Assembly: GCF_008084905.1 (NCBI RefSeq)
Contig: NZ_VSFC01000052.1
Span: 248,001 to 312,000, forward strand
Source of the DNA: Xanthomarina maritima
GTDB taxonomy: Bacteria; Bacteroidota; Bacteroidia; Flavobacteriales; Flavobacteriaceae
DNA length: 64,000 nt
Direction of reading: 5' to 3'
In this document: positions 17,459 to 25,970 of the stretch, piece by piece
How the letters are laid out: the number at the start of each line of letters is the position of its first letter
How positions within the stretch are numbered: the stretch's first letter is position 1
Made by a program: the position numbers and the translations under genes
Notes under the pieces: model-generated
Database searches by the model: none
Told to the model about the DNA's origin: nothing
What the model saw: the letters and a program-made list of their open reading frames with translations, nothing else

Positions 17459-18769
17459 ATGATAGTATTAGCAGCAGGTACATTAGGTACAATCATCATT
17501 ACAGTAGTCGCTTTCTTAATAATTACATTGTTATTAGTAGCATTGTTATTGGTTGTAAAACAAAAATTATCTCCATCTGGTCCAGTAAAAATTACTATCA
17601 ATGGAGAAAAAACAATAGAAGTAGCATCTGGAGGAAGTTTATTATCAACCTTAGGATCAGAAAAAATATTTTTACCTTCAGCTTGTGGTGGTGGTGGAAC
17701 ATGTATTCAGTGTGAATGTCATGTATTATCTGGTGGAGGCGAAGCACTTCCAACAGAAACACCTCATTTTACACGTAAAGAATTACAACATGGAGCACGT
17801 TTATCTTGTCAGGTAAAAGTGAAACAAGACATGGAAATTACCATTCCAGAAGAAGTTTTTGGAATTAAAAAATGGGAAGCTACTGTTGTTCGCAATTATA
17901 ATGTAGCTTCATTTATAAAGGAATTTGTAGTTGAAATTCCTGAAGATATGGGTTATAAAGCAGGTGGATATATTCAAATAGAGATTCCTCCTTGTACTAT
18001 AAAATATGAAGACATGGACATTACAGCTCACCCAGAAGAGCATGAAACACCAGATAAGTTTCAAGCAGAATGGGATAAGTTTGGACTTTGGCCTTTAGTA
18101 ATGAAAAACGATGAAACTGTAGAAAGAGCATACTCAATGGCTTCTTATCCTGCAGAAGGACGTGAGATTATGTTAAACGTTCGTATTGCAACTCCACCAT
18201 GGGATAGAAATAAGAATGGATGGATGGATGTTAATCCAGGAGTCGCATCTTCTTATATATTCAATCAAAAACCAGGAGATAAAGTAACTATTTCTGGACC
18301 TTATGGAGAGTTCTTTATCAATGAAAGTGAATCTGAAATGCTTTATGTAGGTGGAGGAGCAGGAATGGCACCAATGCGTTCACATTTATATCATTTATTC
18401 AGAACATTAAAGACAGGTAGAAAAGTAACCTATTGGTATGGAGGGCGTTCTAAACGTGAGTTATTCTATTTAGATCATTTTCATAAATTAGAAAAAGATT
18501 TCCCTAACTTTAAGTTCTACTTAGCATTATCTGAACCATTACCAGAAGATAATTGGAAAGTAAAAGAAAACATTGATGCTCCTGGAGATGGGTTTGTTGG
18601 CTTTATTCACAATTGTGTTATAGACAACTACTTAGATCATCATGAGTCACCAGAGGATATTGAATTATATTTCTGTGGACCTCCTTTAATGAACAAAGCA
18701 GTTCAAAAAATGGGAGAAGATTTTGGAATTCCAGACGAGCATATTAGATTTGATGACTTTGGAGGATAG
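17459..18769 (+). CDS. nqrF: Na+-translocating NADH:quinone reductase subunit F
   Basis: 436 residues starting [10 protein letters not shown], an N-terminal membrane helix (to about 35), then a plant-type ferredoxin domain with the four [2Fe-2S] cysteines in [15 protein letters not shown] and RLSCQVKV, then an FAD domain ([10 protein letters not shown]) and an NADH-binding domain ([31 protein letters not shown]) ending in FDDFGG. This is the electron entry subunit: it takes a hydride from NADH via FAD and passes electrons to the Fe-S centre. Three codons upstream in frame are also open, but a start there would overlap nqrE. Last gene of the operon. Confidence 0.96.
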   Translation: MIVLAAGTLGTIIITVVAFLIITLLLVALLLVVKQKLSPSGPVKITINGEKTIEVASGGSLLSTLGSEKIFLPSACGGGGTCIQCECHVLSGGGEALPTETPHFTRKELQHGARLSCQVKVKQDMEITIPEEVFGIKKWEATVVRNYNVASFIKEFVVEIPEDMGYKAGGYIQIEIPPCTIKYEDMDITAHPEEHETPDKFQAEWDKFGLWPLVMKNDETVERAYSMASYPAEGREIMLNVRIATPPWDRNKNGWMDVNPGVASSYIFNQKPGDKVTISGPYGEFFINESESEMLYVGGGAGMAPMRSHLYHLFRTLKTGRKVTYWYGGRSKRELFYLDHFHKLEKDFPNFKFYLALSEPLPEDNWKVKENIDAPGDGFVGFIHNCVIDNYLDHHESPEDIELYFCGPPLMNKAVQKMGEDFGIPDEHIRFDDFGG

Positions 18770-18820
18770 ATCGCTTGACGATATTTGGCAAATATGTTAA
18801 TCTGAATGTTTACTAGGCAT

Positions 18821-18871
18821 CTATAAAAAATAAAAACCCAACTCAATAAGTTGGGTTTTTATTTTTTATAG
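18821..18871. terminator. Bidirectional terminator: perfect 23-bp inverted repeat
   Basis: Arms 18821-18843 and 18849-18871 are perfect reverse complements around a 5-nt loop. The GC core is ACCCAACT/AGTTGGGT, flanked by A-rich 5' and T-rich 3' stretches on both strands. It ends the nqr operon on plus and the DUF6090/ggt cluster on minus. Confidence 0.88.
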
Positions 18872-18888
18872 ACGAAAGAAAAACATTT

Positions 18889-19275
18889 TTATTTATATTC
18901 CATAATTAAAAATACAGCTGTAGTTTCACCTATGTTTAAAACTTCATGCTGTGTAATTTTATCATTACTAAAAGTATATCCTGTAGGAACATCAACTTCT
19001 CTAGTTCCAGAAGTATCTGATATTCTAAATTTCCCACCAGTGAGTGTGTATCCTACATGTGGATTGTGATAATGTTTTTCATGGCCAACACCTGGCGCAA
19101 ACGTGCATTTTAATACACGTAACTCTAAATTGTCTTCTATAATTTCGCAAACGGCTTGACCGTTCCAGCCTGCTTTTAGTGGGTCTGGTAAGGTGTTTTT
19201 CTTATTGCAACTAATTGCTGTAGTTAATAAAATTAAGATTAGTGATAAATGTATATGTCTAAAGAATTTAATCAT
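18889..19275 (-). CDS. Cupin-domain lipoprotein whose leader matches the DUF6090 start
   Basis: 128 residues. Residues 1-23 form a lipoprotein signal (LSLILILLTTAISC, lipobox Cys23), and the rest is a small cupin: FAPGVGHEKHYHNPHVGYTLTGG near 60-82 with metal-type histidines, then DVPTGYTFSNDKITQHEVLN with the last histidine. Cupins of this type bind a metal and act as enzymes or sensors; the substrate is unknown. The first 13 codons (MIKFFRHIHLSLI) align with those of the neighbouring DUF6090 genes, with 23 identical nucleotides at the start. The gene overlaps the preceding DUF6090 gene by 8 nt and is the last of the cluster. Confidence 0.8.
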   Translation of the reverse strand: MIKFFRHIHLSLILILLTTAISCNKKNTLPDPLKAGWNGQAVCEIIEDNLELRVLKCTFAPGVGHEKHYHNPHVGYTLTGGKFRISDTSGTREVDVPTGYTFSNDKITQHEVLNIGETTAVFLIMEYK

Positions 19276-19999
19276 TATAATTTTTTAAATAGTTGTTAAT
19301 GTCGTTGCTTAATGATTCAATTTTTGGAATTGTTTTGTTATAGGCATCTATATGATTGCTTTCTAGATTGATAATCCTGTAGTGTACAATATTTTTGTAA
19401 TACGTATCTATCCATAACTCATTAAAATTATTTGGACTTGCCGAAATTAGAAAATCAATGTTATTGAAATTTTTTAAATAATAAGGTCTGGTAATATCAT
19501 TAATATGTAATTCCATTGCGAATATGTTGTCTAGAAGCACATAATTATCTTCGAAGAGATTTACTATTTTAAGTCTAATATCATCGTTTTTAATAAGTCT
19601 TAAACTTGATGCTTTTAGGTCTTCGTAAAAAGCTTTATTTATACGAATGGAATGCACTCCATATACGGCTCCAAAAAGCGTGTCTAGTTGTTGTGAGTAG
19701 TTATAATCTTTATCTTTTAGTAAACCTTTTAATTCTTTCATTCTATCAACACATTGGCTAATAATGGCAAGTGAGTTTTGCATTAATTTACTATCGCGTT
19801 CAATACCATTTTTTAACTCAATAAGTGTTTTTATTTCTGCTTCTTTTTCTATTCTGTTATTATTCCAAGTATTAATTTGAAGTGCAATGAGAATACCAAT
19901 TACTACCAATACAATTTCACCAACAGCGTATTTAAAATACTTTCCTGTTTTATTTTCCATGAGTAGTGATTTACGAATATGTCTAAAGAATTTAATCAT
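19268..19999 (-). CDS. DUF6090 family membrane-anchored protein (cluster copy 7)
   Basis: 243 residues. Basic cytoplasmic start (MIKFFRHIRKSLLMENK), then one membrane helix in YFKYAVGEIVLVVIGILIAL (about 21-42), then ~200 helical, charged residues probably in the periplasm. The second family motif is weak here: LKASSLRLIKNDDIR (128-142), with Ser-Ser where other copies have Ser/Thr-Gly. Its stop TAA lies inside the start ATGATTAA of the cupin gene. The 36 nt around its start (19965-20000) are identical to those of copy 3 at 25136-25171. Function unknown. Confidence 0.8.
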   Translation of the reverse strand: MIKFFRHIRKSLLMENKTGKYFKYAVGEIVLVVIGILIALQINTWNNNRIEKEAEIKTLIELKNGIERDSKLMQNSLAIISQCVDRMKELKGLLKDKDYNYSQQLDTLFGAVYGVHSIRINKAFYEDLKASSLRLIKNDDIRLKIVNLFEDNYVLLDNIFAMELHINDITRPYYLKNFNNIDFLISASPNNFNELWIDTYYKNIVHYRIINLESNHIDAYNKTIPKIESLSNDINNYLKNYND

Positions 20000-20033
20000 T
20001 AGTTTTTGTTCTTGATGATAAAAACATTTGTTT

Positions 20034-20774
20034 TTATTTTAGTTCTCTATTTATAAGTTCTGTAACCTCATTAATATCAAATAAAATCTTTTCAAAGCTT
20101 TCAAGGCTACCATTTTCCGATAATTCTTTTAAATGTTGAGCTGATTCCAAAGCCAAAAGCAATTCAATTTGTCTATTTTCTTCAAATATATATTCTGAAA
20201 ATTGAGGTTGATTCACAATTCTTTGAAGGAGCGAGCCACTTCCAAAATATCTAGTAGCGTAATTTGTCATTTCTAAACTTAAATTATTATTGGCATTTGA
20301 TACAAATTCTGTGTGATCTTGGGTTATTTTAAGGTCTGTTAATTTATCTCTTATATGTGTTGGTATTAACTTAATTTCACCTGTATTCTGTAGTGAAGTT
20401 ATTGTATTTGATGGAAATTGAACATCACGACAAAACCAATCTAAATTACTTATGTTTTCTAAAATTTCTGTTGTAGGTAAGTTAGGCTGTTTAAAAATAT
20501 CTGTATAGGTTTTTAATTTAATCATATTAGAATCAAAGTTTTTTGACGTCTTTTCTATATAATTTTTGTCTTTTTCTAGATCTTGTAATAATTGTTTGTA
20601 ATAAACTTGCCTTATGTTTTCAATCTTTCTTTCATCATTTAGGTTGTTTAGTTGTAAGGCAATTAAAATACCAATAACCACAAGAATGATTTCGCCAATG
20701 GCGTATTTGATATATTTGGATGTTTTATTTTGCTCCATGAGATTGTATCTTATTTTTCTGAAAAGCTTTATCAT
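20034..20774 (-). CDS. DUF6090 family membrane-anchored protein (cluster copy 6)
   Basis: 246 residues: MIKLFRKIRYNLMEQNK, membrane helix in YIKYAIGEIILVVIGILIAL, then a long helical domain (QVYYKQLLQDLEKDKNYIEKT suggests a coil at 56-80). Second motif SLQNTGEIKLIPTHIR at 127-142. It departs from the other copies by Leu4 and by LNNLNDER in place of INNWNENR after the helix, so it is one of the more diverged anchors. It lies 14 bp after ggt and 34 bp before copy 7. No enzymatic motif is visible; single-pass inner membrane protein by inference. Confidence 0.8.
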   Translation of the reverse strand: MIKLFRKIRYNLMEQNKTSKYIKYAIGEIILVVIGILIALQLNNLNDERKIENIRQVYYKQLLQDLEKDKNYIEKTSKNFDSNMIKLKTYTDIFKQPNLPTTEILENISNLDWFCRDVQFPSNTITSLQNTGEIKLIPTHIRDKLTDLKITQDHTEFVSNANNNLSLEMTNYATRYFGSGSLLQRIVNQPQFSEYIFEENRQIELLLALESAQHLKELSENGSLESFEKILFDINEVTELINRELK

Positions 20775-20788
20775 AAAAAATCGTTTAA

Positions 20789-22486
20789 TTAATATCCAAC
20801 GGCAGCACCTTCTGGTCGAGATGAATCTGCTGCTCCTGTAATAATTTTATTTTCTGGATTTAGGGTTATTCCCATTAAAGCACCTAAACCACTTGATGCT
20901 TGTAACGTATGTCCCATAGATTCTAAGGCTTTTCGAGTATCTGGAGACATTAAATCAATTTCATAATCAAGAACATCTGGTGACCATTGATGGTGAATTT
21001 TCATAACTTCAATGGCTTTATTAATTGGCATGTTAAACTCTAAAACATTTAGTGTGGTTTGAAAAACCGTATTGATAATGGTTCTTCCTCCAGGACTTCC
21101 TATAATTAAATATGGTTTACCATCTTTTGCAACAATTGTAGGTGTCATGCTAGAAAGCATGCGTTTTTGTGGAGCTACCAAATTTGGTTTCGTGCCAATT
21201 TGCCAACCTGAGGTTGTTACGCCTGGAACTGGATTAAAATCTCCCATTTCGTTATTGAAAATAAACCCAAGTTCCTTAGAACCCATTTTAACACCATACC
21301 AATTTTCTAGTGTGTAAGTAAGAGAAACAGCATTTCCATCTTTATCGATTACCGAAAGATGCGTGGTGTTTTTTCCATCATAGATTTGACCAAATTTTGT
21401 AGAATCGCTTAAAGAAGCTCTTTCCATATTAATGTTATCAAACCTATTTTTTGCAAATTCTTTTGAGGTTAATCTATCTAATGGCATGTCTAAATTAAAA
21501 TCTGGATCGCCTAAAAATTCAGCACGATCAGCAAAGGCTCTACGCATGGCTTCTGTAAGTATATGAACATATTCGGTTGAATTAAATTCTATGGTGTCCC
21601 AATCAACCAACTCCATCAGGTTCATCATTTCAATAAGTGCTACACCACCTGAACTTGGTGGTGGCATGCCATAAATATCAAACCCTTTGTAAGTCCCTTT
21701 TATGGGTTCACGCTCAATGGCATCATATTCTTTTAAGTCTTCAGTAGTAATAATGCCTCCATTGGCTTTCATGTAATTGGCTATTGTTTTTGCCACTTCT
21801 CCTTTGTAAAATCCATCGCGACCATGATCTCTTATTTGTTTTAAGGTGTTAGCTAAAGCAGGTTGTTTCCATGTGTCTCCTGGTTGAGAGATGTCACCTT
21901 CTTCATTATTAAAAAAGATTGCCATAAACGGATATTCTTCAGCGATACTATTAAAATATAATGCTTCCCGATATAAGGTCCAATTAAATTCAAAGCCATT
22001 TTCTGCTAAATGAATAGCAGGTTGTACCAAATCTTTCCAAGGTAATGTTCCATATTTCTGATGTGCTAAATACAAGCCTGCAACAGTCCCTGGAACTCCA
22101 ACAGCTAATAAACCTTTATGGTTGCTATCCTCTTTTATATTGCCATTTTCGTCTAAAAACATGGTTTCTGAAGAAGCCAAAGGTGCTTTCTCGCGAAAGT
22201 CGATGGTTGTTGTTTTTCCTTCAGAATTCATAAACACCATAAAACCACCACCTCCAATATTTCCAGCCGTTGGATGCGTTACAGCTAAAGCAAATGCAGT
22301 AGCAATAGCAGCATCGACAGCATTACCACCTTGTTTTAAAATATTAACTCCTGTTTGAGAAGCTATTTTACTAGCAGTAACTACCATACCATTTTTGGCA
22401 TAGGTTTGCGCATTTAAAATGAATGAATTCGTGAATAGAAAAAGACCTAGTAAGAAAGTGAAAAGTGATTTTATTATTATTTTCAT
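20789..22486 (-). CDS. ggt: Gamma-glutamyltransferase (glutathione hydrolase)
   Basis: 565 residues with a signal peptide (MKIIIKSLFTFLLGLFLFTNSFILNAQ). It is made as one chain that cuts itself: the new N-terminus and nucleophile should be T374 in GKNTTHLSV. Other family marks are ASQTGVNILKQGGNAVDAAIA near 43, GGGGFMVF near 79, DFREKAP near 96 (Arg and Glu for the glutamate carboxylate), PPPSSGGVALIEMMN near 275, and MLSSMTPTIV and SPGGRTIINTV near 441-470. It splits gamma-glutamyl bonds such as in glutathione, in the periplasm. It sits inside a row of DUF6090 genes, 14 bp before copy 6, and is probably co-transcribed. Confidence 0.96.
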   Translation of the reverse strand: MKIIIKSLFTFLLGLFLFTNSFILNAQTYAKNGMVVTASKIASQTGVNILKQGGNAVDAAIATAFALAVTHPTAGNIGGGGFMVFMNSEGKTTTIDFREKAPLASSETMFLDENGNIKEDSNHKGLLAVGVPGTVAGLYLAHQKYGTLPWKDLVQPAIHLAENGFEFNWTLYREALYFNSIAEEYPFMAIFFNNEEGDISQPGDTWKQPALANTLKQIRDHGRDGFYKGEVAKTIANYMKANGGIITTEDLKEYDAIEREPIKGTYKGFDIYGMPPPSSGGVALIEMMNLMELVDWDTIEFNSTEYVHILTEAMRRAFADRAEFLGDPDFNLDMPLDRLTSKEFAKNRFDNINMERASLSDSTKFGQIYDGKNTTHLSVIDKDGNAVSLTYTLENWYGVKMGSKELGFIFNNEMGDFNPVPGVTTSGWQIGTKPNLVAPQKRMLSSMTPTIVAKDGKPYLIIGSPGGRTIINTVFQTTLNVLEFNMPINKAIEVMKIHHQWSPDVLDYEIDLMSPDTRKALESMGHTLQASSGLGALMGITLNPENKIITGAADSSRPEGAAVGY

Positions 22487-22559
22487 TAATGTTGTTTTAG
22501 TTGATAGTTAATTTGTAAATATAGTTTTTCAATAAAATCGAAACGTATTTTCTGAAAAT

Positions 22560-22676
22560 TTAATCAATAGGTTCATCCGTGTTTTTTTGTTCTTTTCTAT
22601 ATTTTGAAATTAATCGGACAATAATTCGTAAAATTAGCGCAAAGGCAACTAGGTATATAATGGTTTTAGTTTCCAT
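22560..22676 (-). CDS. Very small single-pass membrane protein (38 aa)
   Basis: METKTIIYLVAFALILR begins a 38-residue frame: a short polar start, a hydrophobic stretch of about 15 residues (IIYLVAFALILRIIV), then a basic cytoplasmic tail (RLISKYRKEQKN) and an acidic end (TDEPID). It follows the positive-inside rule with the N-terminus outside. It lies 50 bp after the 65-aa coiled-coil gene and 73 bp before ggt, all on one strand. The hydrophobic-then-basic layout and the sense orientation support a real gene, but with so few codons it remains uncertain. No known family comes to mind. Confidence 0.5.
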   Translation of the reverse strand: METKTIIYLVAFALILRIIVRLISKYRKEQKNTDEPID

Positions 22677-22726
22677 GTATGTTTTAATTTTTAATTAATT
22701 GTAAAGGTTAGATTTTGACAGTATTT

Positions 22727-22924
22727 TTATGCTTCACCAGTTTTCCCATCTCCATCAATATCTTTTACTAAATGCGTTTCTAATGCAATCAATGTTTTTT
22801 TAAGTAAGGCTTTTGTGTTGGCCAATTCTTCTTCTAAAATCTTGACACGATCTTCTACGCTATCAGCTTGTTCTTGTTGTTTTTCTAATTCGTCTTGTTG
22901 TAATAAATCCCAGAAAATTCCCAT
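22727..22924 (-). CDS. Small coiled-coil protein with a C-terminal DxDGDG loop (65 aa)
   Basis: 65 residues: an aromatic start (MGIFWDLLQQ), a long charged helix with heptad character from about 11 to 50 (EKQQEQADSVEDRVKILEEE), then KDIDGDGKTGEA. D55, D57, D59 and G60 fit the first half of an EF-hand/dockerin-type calcium loop, but the loop is cut short by the stop codon. I recall similar small proteins in other flavobacteria, without an assigned function. It lies 16 bp after DUF6090 copy 5, so it reads as part of the same transcript. No signal peptide; probably a cytoplasmic oligomer. Confidence 0.65.
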   Translation of the reverse strand: MGIFWDLLQQDELEKQQEQADSVEDRVKILEEELANTKALLKKTLIALETHLVKDIDGDGKTGEA

Positions 22925-22940
22925 AATATGTGGTTTTAAA

Positions 22941-23687
22941 TTAATTTTTTAATGTTGTGTATTTAATAATGGTGTCTGTAATGCTATTTAAATTTTCATA
23001 TTCCTCTTTTAGAATGGCAAAATGATAGATGTTGTTGTCTATCATGTTTTCAAATTTTCGGTCGTTGATGATGTATTTGAAACCATCATCAAACCTGGAT
23101 TTTTCTTTCCAATTTAAGGAGCCGTACATATCCATATTCCTTAAAGCAATATGTTCAGCTAAATAAGGTAGAATGCCACCTTCTATCCATTTTTCTAACA
23201 TGATATATGTAGCCTTGTTGTTTTCTAAATCTCTGTAATATACAAACAAAGCATTTTTTATGGTCTCATTTTTAAGAAGCTCAATCTCTCCAGTATTTAA
23301 TATTTCGGTATAGGTGTTATTATTGGGAATAAAGGGTCTGTATTCTAGTGCCATGTATAACAGACTATCTAACTGTTTGGCATTTTCATGTGTTTCGCCA
23401 ATTAATAAAATATCCATGATTCCTAAACAAGCATCTGTGCCTTGTTGAACGGCATTAAGCATGTTTGTATTGAGTATTTTGTTTTGGGTGAATTCCTGAT
23501 GTAAATTCGCTATAATTTGCTGTTCTTTTTTTAGGTCTTTTTGGTTTTCGTTCCAATTATTTATTTGAAGTGCAATGAGAATACCAATAACCACGAGGAT
23601 AATTTCGCCAATAGCGTATTTGAAATATTTAGAAGTTTTATTTTCCATAAGTAAAGATTTCCTGATATGTCTAAAAAATTTAATCAT
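22941..23687 (-). CDS. DUF6090 family membrane-anchored protein (cluster copy 5)
   Basis: 248 residues with the near-consensus anchor MIKFFRHIRKSLLMENK plus YFKYAIGEIILVVIGILIAL and QINNWNENQ. Past the helix comes a polar helical region (DLKKEQQIIANLHQEF) and the second family motif TEILNTGEIELLKNETIK at 127-144, which is followed by the ALFVYYRDLE helix. The C-terminal 100 residues share little with the other copies by eye. It starts 7 bp after the stop of copy 4. A periplasm-facing C-terminal domain is inferred from the basic start. Confidence 0.82.
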   Translation of the reverse strand: MIKFFRHIRKSLLMENKTSKYFKYAIGEIILVVIGILIALQINNWNENQKDLKKEQQIIANLHQEFTQNKILNTNMLNAVQQGTDACLGIMDILLIGETHENAKQLDSLLYMALEYRPFIPNNNTYTEILNTGEIELLKNETIKNALFVYYRDLENNKATYIMLEKWIEGGILPYLAEHIALRNMDMYGSLNWKEKSRFDDGFKYIINDRKFENMIDNNIYHFAILKEEYENLNSITDTIIKYTTLKN

Positions 23688-23694
23688 AAATAAC

Positions 23695-24435
23695 TTACTG
23701 TTTGCGAAGTTTGGTTAATAATTCATTTGTTTTTTCTAAAACGAGAGGTAAATGCCTTAAGGATAACCTGTAGGCATCTCCTTTACTTAAAAGGATGGCG
23801 TTGAATTCGGTAGCATGATTAACTAATGAAGCATTATTCCAGATAAGATCTGCAATTTTGCTATCCTTCTGAATTGCATTAGATTGAAATGGAATGGGAT
23901 ATTTTAGCGAATATGCTCTTAAAATATCTACATAACCAACAAAAGTTTGTGTAGTTGAAAAATTTGCGGTTTCTTGAAGATTATTAAGAATATTAAGATC
24001 TTTAATTAATTCTTCGCTAAATAAAGAGATATTGCCTGTGGATGATAATACGCTGTATGTATCATCATTAAAGTCTGGATGAATCCATATTAAAAAATCA
24101 TATTCATAACGTGCAATTTTTAGCAAGGTGTCTAAGGTAGCAGTTGGTTTAGAAACTCGGGTTTCATAATTTTTAATAGCTGCTGAATCCTGTTTAGTAC
24201 CACGAATGGATTCCATAATTTCCATACTATCTTTTGCAAGATCTTCTATTAAACTTATTTTATAATTATGGACTAAAGTTTTATTTTTTCTATTCTCATT
24301 CCAATCATTTATTTGAAGCGCAATTAAAATTCCAATAACTACAAGGACTATCTCGCCAATGGCGTATTTAAAGTACTTGCCTGTTTTTCCTGTTTCCATT
24401 AAGGTGAATCGTATTTTTCTAAAAAATTTAATCAT
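23695..24435 (-). CDS. DUF6090 family membrane-anchored protein (cluster copy 4)
   Basis: 246 residues: MIKFFRKIRFTLMETGK, helix in YFKYAIGEIVLVVIGILIAL, then QINDWNENRK. The second motif appears as SVLSSTGNISLFSEELIK (128-145). The preceding stretch IARYEYDFLIWIHPDF and following TANFSTTQTFVGYVDILRAY are unlike the sister copies. It starts 9 bp after copy 3. The downstream gene, copy 5, follows 7 bp later. As in the other copies no cysteine pair, catalytic triad or ligand motif is evident, so I leave function open. Confidence 0.82.
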   Translation of the reverse strand: MIKFFRKIRFTLMETGKTGKYFKYAIGEIVLVVIGILIALQINDWNENRKNKTLVHNYKISLIEDLAKDSMEIMESIRGTKQDSAAIKNYETRVSKPTATLDTLLKIARYEYDFLIWIHPDFNDDTYSVLSSTGNISLFSEELIKDLNILNNLQETANFSTTQTFVGYVDILRAYSLKYPIPFQSNAIQKDSKIADLIWNNASLVNHATEFNAILLSKGDAYRLSLRHLPLVLEKTNELLTKLRKQ

Positions 24436-24444
24436 GTTTGCAAA

Positions 24445-25170
24445 TTAATTATTTGACTCTTTTATAATTTCTTTAATGATGTTTTGAGCATCTAAATATT
24501 CCTTTTTTCTTATAAGAACAACCTGATTATAGTTAATTAAAAAACTCATAAAGATTTTATCTTTTAAAAGTAATTCAACTAACTGTTTGTGTTTTGACAA
24601 ATTGCCAGAGTTGATACTAGTCATTAGATCAAAATAAATCCCATTATTTAATGTATAGGATAATAGATTTTGATAAGAAATTTCTGAAACTTTTATATCT
24701 TCAAGATAGTCTGTATAGAAAGAGTACCAGTTATATAAGCTCTGTTTTAAATGATTGTTAGATATTTTTGAGAGCTTACCACTATTTTTTAAATCGTCTA
24801 AAATCATCAAGCTAGGATTCCAAGTAGGATGTTTAAACGCTTTTTGGAATGCGATAGACAAGTTGTTCGTTTTATTAAGATCATTATAATTTATTAAATA
24901 GTCTTGATTATTAAGAACAGTATCTATTCTAACGATATCATATTCTGATAGTAGTTTTAAATTTTTTTTAAATTCAGAACGCATATCTGTAAGCAGCTTT
25001 ACTTCTTCATTTTTTTCTAACCGAATTGTATTCCAATTATTTATACTTAAAGCAATAAGAATGCCTATTACCACAAGGATAATTTCACCAATGGCATATT
25101 TAAAATACTTGCCTGTTTTTCCTGTTTCCATAAGGAGTGATTTACGAATATGTCTAAAGAATTTAATCAT
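24445..25170 (-). CDS. DUF6090 family membrane-anchored protein (cluster copy 3)
   Basis: 241 residues, the shortest copy. Start MIKFFRHIRKSLLMETGK, helix in YFKYAIGEIILVVIGILIAL, then SINNWNTIRLEKNEE leading into a coil (about 50-75). Second motif DLKNSGKLSKISNNHLKQ at 126-143, followed by SLYNWYSFYTDYLEDI. Its ATG overlaps the TGA of copy 2 as ATGA. The 36 nt at its start are identical to those of copy 7, about 5 kb away, although the C-terminal halves of the two proteins are clearly different, which suggests recent exchange or strong constraint at the 5' end. Confidence 0.82.
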   Translation of the reverse strand: MIKFFRHIRKSLLMETGKTGKYFKYAIGEIILVVIGILIALSINNWNTIRLEKNEEVKLLTDMRSEFKKNLKLLSEYDIVRIDTVLNNQDYLINYNDLNKTNNLSIAFQKAFKHPTWNPSLMILDDLKNSGKLSKISNNHLKQSLYNWYSFYTDYLEDIKVSEISYQNLLSYTLNNGIYFDLMTSINSGNLSKHKQLVELLLKDKIFMSFLINYNQVVLIRKKEYLDAQNIIKEIIKESNN

Positions 25171-25970
25171 TGAATCTGGTACTTTTCTTTTATAAGCTGC
25201 ATAAGTTCCTCAGCCATTTGTTTTTGATTAGTAATTATGAGATTAAGATTGTTTAGAGTGGTTCTGTAAAATAAAATGTCGTTATAGTAGCGTCCAAATA
25301 GTTGATTGTCGAACTTTAAAAAATAGTTACCTTCAAGAGTCATCTCATTAAAAGTCTCAATTGGAGCTAACATATTGTTATTGTCTTCTTCTATAAACTC
25401 ATACACTTTTTTAGCCAAGCTTAAATTGAATATGCTTTTTTGAGTATTCTCATGTTCATGAAAATAATGCTTAATCTCATCGTATCGATGGTAACAATCT
25501 TCTAATCCTAAAGTATAATTAATAATGGCTTCGGAAATGGTATGGTGTTGAATAAGTTGAAAGTTTCCTGCATTTTTTAATTGAGACAATGTTACATCTG
25601 AGAATTCGGCTTGAAAGTACCAGTAAGTATATTTCACCGAATAGAGATACAATAAACGTTGCTCTGTTAGATCTGTTGATGGAGCTGCAATCATTTTTAG
25701 TAAGTCATTGAGGCCATTGAGTAATTCTGTATTACCTGAAACTGTTTGATTTATGTTCGTGATATCACTTTCAAGATCATTGAGTAAAGAAGTCATGTAT
25801 TGTTTTTCAAGTATTCTGTCCTTTTTCTCTAGGTTACTATTGTTAATTTGTAGTGCAATTAAAATTCCTATCACAACAAGAACTATTTCGCCAATAGCAT
25901 AAAGTAAATATCTAGAAACTTTGTTTTCCTTTATCATTTGTTGTCGGATTTTACGAAAGAATTTAATCAT
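25167..25970 (-). CDS. DUF6090 family membrane-anchored protein (cluster copy 2)
   Basis: 267 residues, the longest copy. The anchor is a variant: MIKFFRKIRQQMIKENKVSRYLLYAIGEI, with LLY in place of FKY, shared only with the copy in the kynurenine operon. After the helix come QINNSNLEKKDRILEKQY and a helical domain; second motif SQLKNAGNFQLIQHHTIS at 129-146, then EAIINYTLGLEDCYHRYDE. Its start overlaps the stop of copy 1 by ATGA, and its own stop overlaps copy 3 in the same way, so three genes are chained by 4-nt overlaps. Confidence 0.82.
   Translation of the reverse strand: MIKFFRKIRQQMIKENKVSRYLLYAIGEIVLVVIGILIALQINNSNLEKKDRILEKQYMTSLLNDLESDITNINQTVSGNTELLNGLNDLLKMIAAPSTDLTEQRLLYLYSVKYTYWYFQAEFSDVTLSQLKNAGNFQLIQHHTISEAIINYTLGLEDCYHRYDEIKHYFHEHENTQKSIFNLSLAKKVYEFIEEDNNNMLAPIETFNEMTLEGNYFLKFDNQLFGRYYNDILFYRTTLNNLNLIITNQKQMAEELMQLIKEKYQIQ

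Noticed and set aside
19221-19275. Idea that the cupin gene is a frameshifted or truncated DUF6090 gene
   Set aside because: Only the first ~13 codons match; the cupin body is complete and in frame, so it is a real separate gene with a shared leader.
22045-22358. Two overlapping plus-strand frames (62 and 78 aa) opposite ggt
   Set aside because: They are antisense to conserved GGT codons and have no plausible start context or domain.
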